A stretch of 64,000 nucleotides of DNA from Enterococcus sp. HY326 (GCF_026157065.1 NZ_JANLGQ010000004.1:1-64000); one strand, 5' to 3'; shown: positions 53,412 to 63,482, counted from the first letter of the stretch. Numbers and translations: made by a program. The notes: a model not told the origin generated them from the letters alone.

Positions 53412-56400
53412 AGAAAAAAAGATGGCTATCGATACTGATGATTGTAGCTATTATACTGCCGCTTCTCAAGGGAGTGCTAAGTTTATATCCAGCAATTGTT
53501 GAAGCGGTCGGCTATGATTCGACCCAAGTATTGGTAGACGATGACACAGTCTATGTTGAAGCAAGTTACGTGGAAACTGAAACAACCTATGACTGGCATC
53601 TTGAGTTTCAAAAGAAAGTGACGCCGAACAAACAACGGCTCCGGATTGCCATTGACCAGAGTGCAACTGGTTTTGGAACAATCGCTAACATTCGTGGCCA
53701 AGGATTGGGTCAGGCAGATAATGGTGATATCTCTACGATGAAAGTTGCCGATGACAACAGCAATTTTGATTGGTTTTATACACCAGATTTTTCTGAAGAA
53801 AGTCAAACTGGGTATCTAGAATTTTCGACTGAGAAAACAGAAACAGTGGGACAAGTGCCAGTTGTTGTTAGTCTAGATGTTTTGGAAGAGCCGAGTGATC
53901 CAGAAACTGAGGCTCCAGAAGGTGAGAACCAAGAGTCTCCAGAGGCTTCAGAAACTCCAGAAGATCCCGAAGCAACTGAACCCGAAATATCTGAAGAGAC
54001 AGAAGAAACTGAAACTACAGAAACAACTGAAGAAGAGATTGAAAGCGCTATTGAGGAAACGACTGAAGATACCACTGATCTTGAAGACACACAAGCGGCT
54101 TCTGATGCTGAAGATTTGCCTGAAGAAAATTCAGAAGATAAAAATGCTTTTACCGGATCAATGACTCTCTTTGGTAAAAATCAACAAACGCCTTTTGTAG
54201 CTGGCGAGGGTCTACCTTTAGGACCTTTCGCAACTCATGATACTTTTGACTATGTTGTTTCAGCTGTCTCAGAACAAAAATTTCCAAATCAAGCAACAGA
54301 TAAATTTACTACAGGGTTTGTAACGAATGGCTATACCGGAGCAGAAGCGGAAGCTAACTGGAAAAATTATGATTATTCGAAAACTGACCCAACTGCCGAG
54401 GAAAATATCACAGGCTCTGGCCACGGCCAAACCTTACAACTTTGGGGAAAAGAACGTGATTTTACCAACAGCTATACAAGTTACAACGGGGCTTTCGTTA
54501 AAAAATGGGTTGAACCGGTCACTAGTGGTGGTAAAACTCAAGATACAACAACAACTTACAATGTTTATATTGACGTCATTGGAACGGCTGAAGAAGTCAC
54601 TGTAAAGCAAAAACTCGATGTGGTTTTTGTCCTCGATAAATCAGGAAGTATGACAAATAATAGTGATGGAAAAAGAAAAGACCGTGCTTTAAAAGATGCT
54701 GTGACTCGCACAGTGACTGATCTTGATAAAAATGAAAATGTTGACTTGCGGGTTGGCCTCGTTGATTTTTATGGTCATGATACATTTGGGATGACCGCCA
54801 ATACTGCATCACTAACAAGTAATATAGATGCTGTTAAAAACGATCCAATCTTGACTTCGGACGCAAAAAGCAGTCAAGGAACCCCCTTATCTTTAGGACT
54901 CCAACAAGGTTATAAAGTTCTTCATGATGGTGGAAAAACTCCAGAACGAGAAAAAGTCTTGATTGTGGTCGGCGATGGTCAGCCAACGGTCTCCTTTAGC
55001 GGTATTAAAGGAATTAATGTTGGACTGAATAATGGTAAACCACAGAGCAAACCGGGGGTAGATAAAGCATGGACACATGATCTTACAGCTCTTTCTGACT
55101 ATTGGGCTCTCAACACCAATTACCAATATTTAAAAAATTTCGGTAGTTCTAATTACTTTTCTGATAAAGACGAACTGCCCACCGATTTTAGTAGGGAAGG
55201 GCTAACAGATGGTTATATTGGGGAAGGAAGAGACAAACAATATCGGTATTACGAGTTCGGCGAGATTGAATTTCCCAACAGAAGTTACTATTTCTTTGGT
55301 GATGGAACAAGCGCCACTACCAAAGACAAAACCAATGCAATTAACACGGTGGCCTACAACCTGTGGCTCCAACAAAAATATACAAACACAAATGCCAATG
55401 TCTATAGTATTGGCATCGGCTTGAACAACACAGGCAAAACAGTTTTGCAAAATATTGGCAAAGATGGTTATTACGATGCAAAAAATACGGACGAATTAAT
55501 TGCAGCGATGATCAACATTACCGGTGGCTATGGTAATACTCTGAAAAACGCCACAGTCTATGACGAGCTAGGAAGCAATGTTTCATTAGCCGGCGGAAGT
55601 CCGGAAATTTCCTATTACAAATTATCAAAAAATAATAATAGTACGACCAAATATAACCCACCAATGCTGTGGGAAAGCAGTAATAAAAATGTTGAGGCTG
55701 CTTCACTTAGCGGTAAGGAAGGCTACAAATTTACCGGAATTTCTTTAGGTGAAGGCGAAATGGTGCGCATAAAATATCAGATTGAGCTGGATTATCAAGC
55801 GCAAAATGGTGCCTACTATGTGACGAATAAAGAAACCTATATGGTAAATGGCCCAGACAATGAGGCGGAAAAACGAATGTATATGGCGCTTCCGGCAATT
55901 CGTTATCTAAGCAAAGCTCGTGATGTCGTTGTAAAAAAACAAGACATTTTTGGCAACCCGATAAGTGGGACGACTTATGAGATGAGCAAAGGAAAAGAGT
56001 CACATGGTAACGCGACAACGGATGCAAGTGGAGAAGCAGGTTTCCGTTTTGAATTTCCTGGGAGAAATAGCTCAACTGATGTTTTCACGATTAAGGAAGT
56101 ATCAGTTCCTAATCAATACCAGCTATTAAATAAAGGATTGGATTTTCAAGTTAGGAAAAGAAGTTCTCTAGGTTCCTACACCTTGACTAATGAAACTGAA
56201 GGCAACAGCAAATCTTATAATCAAGCTCCGGCTTGGTGGGACCAAGCTGGTCGAAACTCGGATAGTTGGAAGACGGTTTACACGGATAATGATAGTTTTG
56301 TCTTTTCGATTAATCAAAATAGCTGGAGCCAAAATGATCCTTTTGTACACCTCACTGTTCAAAATCAATTCAAGCCAATTAAGTTTACTGTCAATAAACA

Positions 56401-57754
56401 CGATGGCAACAATCCTTTGCCAAAAGCGAGGTTTGAATTGCGGGGTAAAAGCCGAGATGGAAAATATGCAACCGTTTTAGGTAGCGGAGAATCCAATGGA
56501 AATGGCGTTGTCGATTTTTATGACGGAGAAGAGAATCTTTTGACATTTGATATCAGTAAAGCGGAACAATCTTACCGGATTTATGAAACAAAGGCACCTG
56601 CTGGCTTTGAAGCCCCTGATGCAAACACCTATTGGGAAATTCAAGTCGTGCCTGAAGAGCAAAAAGTTTATTACCATAAATATGGTGATGAAGATAATAA
56701 ATCATTCAAAACATTTGCAGACATTTCTGCGGTTGATAAAGACACTTTAAACATGTCCATAGATGTTGAAAATAAAAAACAAAAAGTTGATTTTATCATT
56801 ATCAAGGAAGGTAATGATACTCCCCTTAACGGTTTTGGCTTTGAGCTGCAGGATAAAGATTCTGAAGAAATTTTCAAAGCTTATAGCGGTATCTTAGAAA
56901 CAAGTCAAGAAGCTGGTCCTATTTGGAATCAGTATGGACAAGGGCACTTCTTTAAGAAAACTGAAGGGGAAAAATATCAGGATCTTGACTTTGAAACAGC
57001 TTTTGAGGCTGAAGCAGGTCGCTATACAATCTCAGAGACTGATTTACTGCCGGGCTACAAAGGTAGTGAAACAGATTGGGAGCTTATCATCGATGAGGCA
57101 GGTAAGTTCACTCTGGCTGATAATTATTCCAATGCCACATTAAATAAAACTGAAGTTAACAATAAAACCACTTGGAAATTGACAATTGAAAATGAAGTAC
57201 TGCCATTTGAGCTGGATTTAGAAAAACTGGATAGCTATACAAAGAATCCTTTAAAGGAGGCAGGATTTACTGCAGCCAAGCTAGATAGCTATGGAAATTG
57301 GCTAGCCCCTGTTGAATTGCAAGAAAGCTCAAGTGAAGAGGGGCATTATCAACTAGCTGATCTAGAAATTGGTACCTATAAGATTGAGGAAACCGTAGCA
57401 CCATCTGGATACCAAAGGCTACCGGGGTATTTCCGCTTAGAAATCACTCAGCGGAGTGAAAATGGTAACGATGATGGGAATCTCAGTGAGAAAGGTTCCT
57501 TAATGGCAGAAGTTCAGTATTACTTGAATGAAACGCCTCAAGGAGAGAAGGAGAGTATTGAGCTGGAATTTGCCGATGACAAAGTCAGCCTTGGTTTTGT
57601 GGTCACCAACGATTTTTCTCATCCATTACCAGCAACTGGCGGAATTGGTCGCTTAGGTCAGTTTCTGATTGCAAGTGCTCTATTAGTCGGCTCGTTATTT
57701 ATCGGCTGGCTAATTAAGTGGCTTAAAAGAGGGGAGGCTGGTGTTCATGATTAA
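53408..57754 (+). CDS. ebpA: Pilus tip adhesin with VWA domain (EbpA-like)
   Basis: Secreted, wall-sorted minor pilin of 1448 aa. Signal peptide about 1-33. A Glu/Thr/Pro-rich low-complexity linker lies at about 157-250. A von Willebrand A domain starts near 405 with an intact MIDAS motif DKSGS (410-414). Several Cna_B/SpaA beta domains follow (about 840-1390; for example RIYETKAPAGFE and YKIEETVAPSGYQ, E-box-like). The sorting signal is LPATG (1407-1411), a hydrophobic helix, and a basic tail (WLIKWLKRG). It is first of the pilin genes and overlaps the next by eight bases. In Enterococcus faecalis the tip pilin EbpA is shorter; this one has extra linker and domains. Confidence 0.92.
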   Translation: MKKKRWLSILMIVAIILPLLKGVLSLYPAIVEAVGYDSTQVLVDDDTVYVEASYVETETTYDWHLEFQKKVTPNKQRLRIAIDQSATGFGTIANIRGQGLGQADNGDISTMKVADDNSNFDWFYTPDFSEESQTGYLEFSTEKTETVGQVPVVVSLDVLEEPSDPETEAPEGENQESPEASETPEDPEATEPEISEETEETETTETTEEEIESAIEETTEDTTDLEDTQAASDAEDLPEENSEDKNAFTGSMTLFGKNQQTPFVAGEGLPLGPFATHDTFDYVVSAVSEQKFPNQATDKFTTGFVTNGYTGAEAEANWKNYDYSKTDPTAEENITGSGHGQTLQLWGKERDFTNSYTSYNGAFVKKWVEPVTSGGKTQDTTTTYNVYIDVIGTAEEVTVKQKLDVVFVLDKSGSMTNNSDGKRKDRALKDAVTRTVTDLDKNENVDLRVGLVDFYGHDTFGMTANTASLTSNIDAVKNDPILTSDAKSSQGTPLSLGLQQGYKVLHDGGKTPEREKVLIVVGDGQPTVSFSGIKGINVGLNNGKPQSKPGVDKAWTHDLTALSDYWALNTNYQYLKNFGSSNYFSDKDELPTDFSREGLTDGYIGEGRDKQYRYYEFGEIEFPNRSYYFFGDGTSATTKDKTNAINTVAYNLWLQQKYTNTNANVYSIGIGLNNTGKTVLQNIGKDGYYDAKNTDELIAAMINITGGYGNTLKNATVYDELGSNVSLAGGSPEISYYKLSKNNNSTTKYNPPMLWESSNKNVEAASLSGKEGYKFTGISLGEGEMVRIKYQIELDYQAQNGAYYVTNKETYMVNGPDNEAEKRMYMALPAIRYLSKARDVVVKKQDIFGNPISGTTYEMSKGKESHGNATTDASGEAGFRFEFPGRNSSTDVFTIKEVSVPNQYQLLNKGLDFQVRKRSSLGSYTLTNETEGNSKSYNQAPAWWDQAGRNSDSWKTVYTDNDSFVFSINQNSWSQNDPFVHLTVQNQFKPIKFTVNKHDGNNPLPKARFELRGKSRDGKYATVLGSGESNGNGVVDFYDGEENLLTFDISKAEQSYRIYETKAPAGFEAPDANTYWEIQVVPEEQKVYYHKYGDEDNKSFKTFADISAVDKDTLNMSIDVENKKQKVDFIIIKEGNDTPLNGFGFELQDKDSEEIFKAYSGILETSQEAGPIWNQYGQGHFFKKTEGEKYQDLDFETAFEAEAGRYTISETDLLPGYKGSETDWELIIDEAGKFTLADNYSNATLNKTEVNNKTTWKLTIENEVLPFELDLEKLDSYTKNPLKEAGFTAAKLDSYGNWLAPVELQESSSEEGHYQLADLEIGTYKIEETVAPSGYQRLPGYFRLEITQRSENGNDDGNLSEKGSLMAEVQYYLNETPQGEKESIELEFADDKVSLGFVVTNDFSHPLPATGGIGRLGQFLIASALLVGSLFIGWLIKWLKRGEAGVHD

Positions 57755-59027
57755 AAAACTAGCAGGATTATTTTCTGCGATTCTAGTCCTTTTCTTAGCA
57801 ATTGGCAGTAGCATCTTGCCGCAGGTTGCCAAAGCCGCAGAGGATGGGCAAGTTGAATTAATCATCCATAAACGAATATATCGGGATATCATGATGCCGG
57901 ATATTGAACCTTATCAAAATACCGGTGTGGAAGTTCCAAAGGAGAATTGGGATGATGAAGATATCACCAATATGGCGATGCCATTTAATGGTGCCAACTT
58001 TCTAATCTATGATTTGACGGATTTTTATATGGCTACAGGACAAGATTCAGAAAGTTTCTTAGATGATTTTAACCAGCTATCAATGACAGCGGTTTTAGAA
58101 CTGATTAAAGAGCAGGATTTCCCACTTGCTGGTGGACCGGTCAACACAGATGTAGATGCAGAATTTGGTGAAGGAATTGGCCGAGTGATGCTGAATCGAT
58201 ACAGCAATGAGAGCGATGCCGTGTATCTAGTAATGGAAACAACACCTGATCCAGATGTGCGTTTGAATGTTGATATTGAAAGACGTTCAGTGCCAATGGT
58301 CATGTTTTTACCAATTTTAAATCCGCTGACAAATGTTGAAGAATTGAAACAAATTCATCTCTACACAAAAAATATCGGCTATGTTCGAGATCCGTATTTT
58401 TTCAAATATGGAAAAACTGAAGGAAGTCAGGAACTTGGTGTGCCTTTACAGGGTGTAACTTTTGCAATGTATCGCTATGACGACACTGGCAATAAGCTCT
58501 ACCTTGATGAAAGTGAGGTCAATTCACTGCAAAATGGCTGGACAGAATCTAGTGATCCTTTACAGGATACTAATGTGACAAAATTTGTTTCTGGCAGCGA
58601 CGGTTTAGTCAGTACCCACCGCTTCTTTCCTTCTGGAACATACTATTTTGAGGAATTAAAGGCGGCTGAGGGCTACACGATTGAAGCGGAAGATCGGCGC
58701 ATTGAAGTAATTGTTCCTCCTTCATGAGAGGATGAAGCAGGCAATCCGCTCTATGTGACCGTAAATGGTTATCGGATGAATGAAATGATTTCTGGAATGG
58801 TGCCGGAGATTTCATATCAAAAGCTAGAACCTCGTGTATACAACTATCGAAATACTAGTGAGGACAAGCCGACACCAACACCAACGGGGACAACGAAAGG
58901 GCCGACCAATAGCAAGAAATTTTTACAAACAGGGGAGGTCAAAAGTTCGTTGTTTGTTCTAGGGTTTCTCTTAATGCTACTGGCTTGATATCTTCGTCGG
59001 AAAACCAGAACTAGCAAACTCAGATAA
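57747..59027 (+). pseudogene. ebpB: Minor/basal pilin (EbpB-like) broken by two in-frame TGA codons
   Basis: The frame starts at ATG 57747 after GGGAGG and has a signal peptide (about 1-32), a pilin-motif-like IHLYTKNIG (about 203) and a Cna_B E-box region (TYYFEELKAAEGYT, about 304). TGA at 58725-58727 (codon 327) follows VIVPPS. The same frame then continues with EDEAGNPLYVTVNGYR, a Thr/Pro-rich stretch and a sorting signal FLQTGE (392-397) plus hydrophobic helix. A second TGA at 58986-58988 (codon 414) sits inside that helix, just before YLRRKTRTSKLR and a TAA. The truncated product would lack wall anchoring. TGA ends ordinary genes elsewhere here, so it is a true stop. Confidence 0.88.
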
Positions 59028-59041
59028 GTGTGTGTCAGTTT

Positions 59042-59086
59042 CCTGTGCAGACCACTCCCTCCATAATGACGAAGAATTTGCACAGG
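59042..59086 (+). promoter_or_regulatory. Intercistronic hairpin before the major pilin
   Basis: CCTGTGCA and TGCACAGG pair perfectly across a 29-nt loop, with no T-run. It may be a processing or stabilising structure that sets pilin ratios. Confidence 0.4.
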
Positions 59087-59136
59087 ATTCTCTTTAATAA
59101 CAAAATTTGAATCAGTTAAGAAAGGATGACTAAAGA

Positions 59137-60711
59137 ATGAAAAAGTCGAGAAAAATATTTGGGTGGATTGCCGCTTTGTTAATGCTGTTGCCTCTTTTAG
59201 TGGGAACGCTAGCTGTTCGTGGCCAGGCCGAAGAAGTGGGGCCACTTGACAAAATAGATATTACACTTCATAAGCTAGTTTTTGAAAACGACCTTCCAAC
59301 AGAATTACCAAACAACGGTAAAGAAAATCCTCACATTGGAGGCAACCCATTATCAGGCGCAACCTTTGAGCTTTACGACGTTACCGATGGCTATGCATAC
59401 GCGGTGAAAGAGTATGGCGTTGAAGAAGCCGTAAGAGAAATGCAAAAAAATTGGAATGCAGATTGGATGAAACTAGCTAATCCAATCGAGACTCAAACAA
59501 CAGATGATGAAGGAATTGCCTTTTTTGAAAATATCGATACTAAAAATAGTGATCGCGATCGAGTCTTAATGTTTATTGAAAAATCTTCACCTTTAGGCAT
59601 TACGAAACAGGCTGCACCGATGATTGTGGTCTTGCCTGTAATGCTTCCTGAGGATGATGGTTATAACACAGATATTCATCTGTATCCAAAAAATGCCAAA
59701 GTCGACTCAAAAAAAGAGATTATTGAAAACGGCGAGGCAATCGTGCCTAGAGATGATGAATATTTTGATTTTGAAATCGGTAAAGAAATTGACTACAGAA
59801 TTACTGTTCCAATTCCAGCTAACATCGCTAAACAGAACACAGATGGCACACCAATCATTGAGAATTTTGTAGTTGAAGATACTCCTGAATTAGGTTTAGC
59901 ATATGTTCCAGGAACAATTAAGGTTAGCGCAGGGTCAAATATTGAATTGTCAAATGATGATTTTGTCTTTACTCCAAAGGATGATAATAAAGGCTGGGCA
60001 TTAAAATTAAAAACAGCTTTAGAAGATGACAAGGTAAATTTAGACTTGCTGACCAGATTGGACAACGCATCACCAAGAGAAATTACAATCACTTACACAA
60101 TGGTGATTACTCCGGATGCGGTTCCAGACGTTTTTATTAATAATGAAGCGAAGATTATCATCGAGGATACCACAGGTAATAAATATGAAGAAAATGAAAA
60201 ACCGCCATTTCCAGTCTTGACCGGTGGATATAAGTTCAAAAAACTTGATGGAACCAGTGAAGTCGGCTTGCAAGGTGCAGAATTTCTTTTGAAAAATTCT
60301 AAAGGAGAATATGCACAATTTCTAGATGCTTCTAAAACACCACAAGCAACATATGACAATAATAAAGCTCATTCCATTTCTTGGTTAACTGAGAAAGAGA
60401 GCGCAACTAAAATTGTCTCAACTGAAGATACTTTTGCCATTACTGGATTAGCAGAAGGTACCTATTACTTAGAAGAAGTAAAAGCACCTGATGGCTATGT
60501 ATTACCAGAAGGAAGCAAAAACGTGACAGAATTTAAAGTTGCCAAGGGTAGTTTTGATGAGATGATTCTAGGAAGAATTCCTAACACCAAAAAAGGGGTA
60601 TTACCAGCAACAGGCGGCATGGGTATCCTACTCTTCTTAGCAGCTGGCTCAGCAATGATGTCTGGAGCATATGTTTGGTATCGCAAGTCTAAAAATCAGC
60701 TTGAAGTTTAA
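59137..60711 (+). CDS. ebpC: Major pilin (EbpC-like, isopeptide-forming)
   Basis: Shaft pilin of 524 aa, intact. Signal peptide about 1-31 (cut near GQAEE). The pilin motif with its reactive Lys is in IHLYPKNAKV (about 176-185). The middle domain carries a fibre-type fold, and the C-terminal Cna_B domain has the E-box YYLEEVKAPDGYVLP (about 446-460). The sorting signal is LPATG (489-493), followed by a hydrophobic helix and YRKSKNQ. AAAGGATGA precedes the ATG. Confidence 0.94.
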   Translation: MKKSRKIFGWIAALLMLLPLLVGTLAVRGQAEEVGPLDKIDITLHKLVFENDLPTELPNNGKENPHIGGNPLSGATFELYDVTDGYAYAVKEYGVEEAVREMQKNWNADWMKLANPIETQTTDDEGIAFFENIDTKNSDRDRVLMFIEKSSPLGITKQAAPMIVVLPVMLPEDDGYNTDIHLYPKNAKVDSKKEIIENGEAIVPRDDEYFDFEIGKEIDYRITVPIPANIAKQNTDGTPIIENFVVEDTPELGLAYVPGTIKVSAGSNIELSNDDFVFTPKDDNKGWALKLKTALEDDKVNLDLLTRLDNASPREITITYTMVITPDAVPDVFINNEAKIIIEDTTGNKYEENEKPPFPVLTGGYKFKKLDGTSEVGLQGAEFLLKNSKGEYAQFLDASKTPQATYDNNKAHSISWLTEKESATKIVSTEDTFAITGLAEGTYYLEEVKAPDGYVLPEGSKNVTEFKVAKGSFDEMILGRIPNTKKGVLPATGGMGILLFLAAGSAMMSGAYVWYRKSKNQLEV

Positions 60712-61021
60712 TACTTAACAGCCGAGAAGGGCAAGATAGCTCGACTTGTGGCAGCAGTTGTTTTAAAACAGAATGGAACTGCGGCGGCGGTAAAAAGTAA
60801 TTGAGAAGCAAGCTTGCAGGGGAAATGTCTTGGTCCTTACACTTTTTCCTGCAAGAAAAAGACCTGATGATTTTTTCTCTAGGAGTTTCTAGAGTGGCAA
60901 TCATTTGATGACGAGTTTATTGTTTATCTTTTACAAAAGCCGCTGCCGCAGTTTTTCTAATAGATTGCCTGGCAAATATCAAGCTAACGAGTGGAATCTT
61001 ATACATAAAGAAGGTGAGAAA
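60712..61021. other. Intergenic stretch between major pilin and second sortase
   Basis: It holds a hairpin (CTTGCAGGGGAAA, 60813-60825, with TTTTCCTGCAAG, 60844-60855) lacking a T-run and a smaller GCAGTT/AACTGC stem. Frames here, including one open from 60905, have no ribosome binding site before 61022. Confidence 0.45.
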
Positions 61022-61939
61022 ATGCGCTGGTTTAAAATTGAATTTATTTTAAAACTCTTGATGGCGTTTTTGTTTTTAGCAGGAGTAGCTGTTTTTTCTT
61101 ATCCTTTTGTGGTTGATGGAATCAATAATGTCATCGACCAATATCGCATTGCCAGTTATCAAAAAGAAATTGCTGCTGATGAAAAGCAGCAGCAAAAGCT
61201 AGCTGAGATGAAGCAGCAAAATGCTGACAGCAGTAAAAAAAGTTACGTGCCGGGTATGGGTGAAGTAGTTGACCCCTTTGAGGCGGCAGTCAGCAACACA
61301 ATTGATCCCACTAGGGAATATTTTGAAAGTCATACGATTGGTGCAATTTACATACCGGCGATTAATGTTAGTCTGCCGCTGTTCGATGAAACAAATGAGG
61401 CACTATTGGAAAAAGGTGCGACTCACCTGAAGGGAACTTCCTTTCCAGTTGGAGGGAACAATACCCATGCGGTGATTACCGGACACACCGGCATTCCTGA
61501 AAAAATGCTGTTTACGGATTTAGATAAGCTGAACAAAGAGGATAAATTTTACATCGACGTTTTAGGAGAACGTTTTGCCTATTAGATTTTTGAAATTCAG
61601 GTGGTGTTGCCAGAAGAAGTCGAGTCGATTGCAATCAGAGAAGGGGCGGAAATTGTCACTTTATTGACCTGTACGCCATATGGCATTAACAGTCATCGTC
61701 TCTTGGTGACGGGCAAACGAATCCCTTATCAGGCGGCGATGAGTCAAGAAATTAAACAAGCCGGCAACTATCATAGGAAACGTTTAATTGGCTTGCTTGT
61801 GGGCTTGGCAATTTTTCTAGCAATTTTTGCTTATTGGCTGTCTCGGAAAATTAAAAAATATCGACTGCATCAAAAAAATCCTGCTATCAACCAGCAGGAT
61901 TCAGAACGTGTGAATGATAAAAAACGGGCATCTATTTAA
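61022..61939 (+). pseudogene. Second class C sortase, broken by an in-frame TAG
   Basis: From ATG 61022 (AGAAGGTGAG upstream) the frame encodes an N-terminal helix (about 9-29), lid DPF (84-86) and catalytic His155 (ITGHTG). TAG at 61583-61585 (codon 188) follows GERFAY. Beyond it, the same frame continues with IFEIQVVLPEEVE, Cys217 in LLTCTPY, the Arg in SHRLLVTG and the second helix, ending at TAA 61937. The intact sortase at 51714 has Gln at the aligned position, so CAG to TAG is the simplest change. The stopped product lacks the catalytic Cys and Arg and should be inactive. Confidence 0.9.
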
Positions 61940-63441
61940 TTAGTGGAATCTGAAAGTTCTTCAGGGGCCAGTAGCTGCAATTTTTTTTGCAGATAAGCTT
62001 TTTTCAAGACTAGATAAAGCTCGCTGAGATAATCGTCGCCTTCAAAGCTGTTGGCGACAAAAATCTTTTCAGGAGGAATATCCTCTAAAAAGCTAGGGGA
62101 GCTGCTGATGTAAAAATCGCAGCTACGTTCTTCAACATTTGTTAATAATTCGGCATCAACGTAGTTCAAATCATATAGAAAGTTTTGAATTGCGTGGATC
62201 ACCGCAAAATTCGGACCGGGAATCAGGCCAACTTTTAAACGGGCGGAACTATCGGTAATTTCTAGCTTTGGTAAAATAATCAAAGCGGAAAGATAGATTA
62301 AATCCTCCAACCGTTTCCCCAGCCATCTGAATTTTGCGGTTTTACTTTTTTCCTTGAGAAAATGATAAATATGTTTGTACAAAAACGGATAAAAAGTCTT
62401 CTGAGATTCGATACGTCCCATCATAAAGGCGGAAAGCAGCGGTACACTAGCAGAGGTCAAATCCTGATTATAGAAAACAACAAATAGATTGGCTTTCATC
62501 AGAGTCTGGGCTTCGTCATCAAATTCACCGTTCAATAAGCCACCTTTGATGTCGGCAATCAAATCATTAGCGAGTTCTTTAATATGCAGAATATTATCGT
62601 CAAAGGAATGCATCACAAAGGGCAGCCGCGGGTCTTTAATATCAAAATAATTCGGCCAATAAAAAATTGAAAAGCAGAGGTAATCCACTTCGGCAGCCTC
62701 GTGGCCGTGATAATCGATATTATCGCCGAAAAGTTGTGGATAAGGATTAGCGATATTAGGAAAATAGAGTTCTTCAAGTTTTTCATCATTGACGAAAAAG
62801 CCTTGCTGGTGACGTAAATGAGTGATGGCAGTCATCAATTTCCAGGCCTGTTGATTGGCTTGTTGTAAAAATAGATAGAGAAAATCCGATGGGGTGATGG
62901 AGCCGATAAAATCAACATTGGAAATAACATCTGCCCCATAGGAAATAAACCAGCAAACATTGAAATAAAAGACCCGCACAATCTTTTCTTCGCCGCTGAT
63001 TTTAATTTGCGAGCGATTCATTTTTAAACCGATTTCCTGTAGATATTCTGATAAAGGAGTCAGCTTGCGGGCCAAGGAAGCACGGCTAGTAAAATTTTCC
63101 TTTAAGAATACTTCAGCGTTTTTTTCGGGTTCCAATAAAGAGGTCAGTACAAATTTATAAGGTAGACTTTGATTATATAAATAAGAGCGGTACCGCATGT
63201 ACAAATCTGGATTATTGAAACAAATCAAATTGCCATTTTCATCCCATAGAGATTGAGTAATGCCAATCTTTTCAAGGTCGAATTGGATTTCTTCTAAGAG
63301 TGCTTGAAGACGGTTGTAGCTGATAGAAAAATTTTCCCGCAGATTAGCAGGGGTGACTAACGTCTGTTTACCCTTCGTTAAAAAACCATAAATTTGCAAT
63401 TTTTTGCTTGCGACACTGTCTAGTAAAAGTTGTTCTAGCAC
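61936..63441 (-). CDS. ebpR: Mga/AtxA-family transcriptional regulator (EbpR-like)
   Basis: A 501-aa regulator. It has N-terminal helix-turn-helix domains (about 1-160; LRENFSISYNRLQALLEEI is one recognition segment), a PRD-like middle (about 165-370), and an EIIB-like C-terminal part (about 380-470). EbpR activates pilus genes in Enterococcus faecalis, where it lies upstream; here it lies downstream, convergent with and overlapping the second sortase by four bases. GTG 63441 follows GAGGGGGAG. Role in this locus is by synteny. Confidence 0.82.
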   Translation of the reverse strand: MLEQLLLDSVASKKLQIYGFLTKGKQTLVTPANLRENFSISYNRLQALLEEIQFDLEKIGITQSLWDENGNLICFNNPDLYMRYRSYLYNQSLPYKFVLTSLLEPEKNAEVFLKENFTSRASLARKLTPLSEYLQEIGLKMNRSQIKISGEEKIVRVFYFNVCWFISYGADVISNVDFIGSITPSDFLYLFLQQANQQAWKLMTAITHLRHQQGFFVNDEKLEELYFPNIANPYPQLFGDNIDYHGHEAAEVDYLCFSIFYWPNYFDIKDPRLPFVMHSFDDNILHIKELANDLIADIKGGLLNGEFDDEAQTLMKANLFVVFYNQDLTSASVPLLSAFMMGRIESQKTFYPFLYKHIYHFLKEKSKTAKFRWLGKRLEDLIYLSALIILPKLEITDSSARLKVGLIPGPNFAVIHAIQNFLYDLNYVDAELLTNVEERSCDFYISSSPSFLEDIPPEKIFVANSFEGDDYLSELYLVLKKAYLQKKLQLLAPEELSDSTN

Positions 63442-63482
63442 GTTTCTCCCCCTCACTTTGCGAAAAACTAACAGTAGCTAAA

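Noticed and set aside
53803-54090. Antisense Ser/Val-rich frame across the tip pilin linker
   Set aside because: It is the mirror of the Glu/Thr-rich codons of the pilin and has no start signals.
57747-59027. UGA read as tryptophan in this organism
   Set aside because: TGA ends ordinary genes here (recX, dinB, ntdP, lplA2), and Trp is encoded by TGG throughout, so the two TGA codons in the minor pilin are real stops.
60905-61021. N-terminal extension of the second sortase from 60905
   Set aside because: No ribosome binding site, and the extension precedes a normal membrane anchor; ATG 61022 has a good site.
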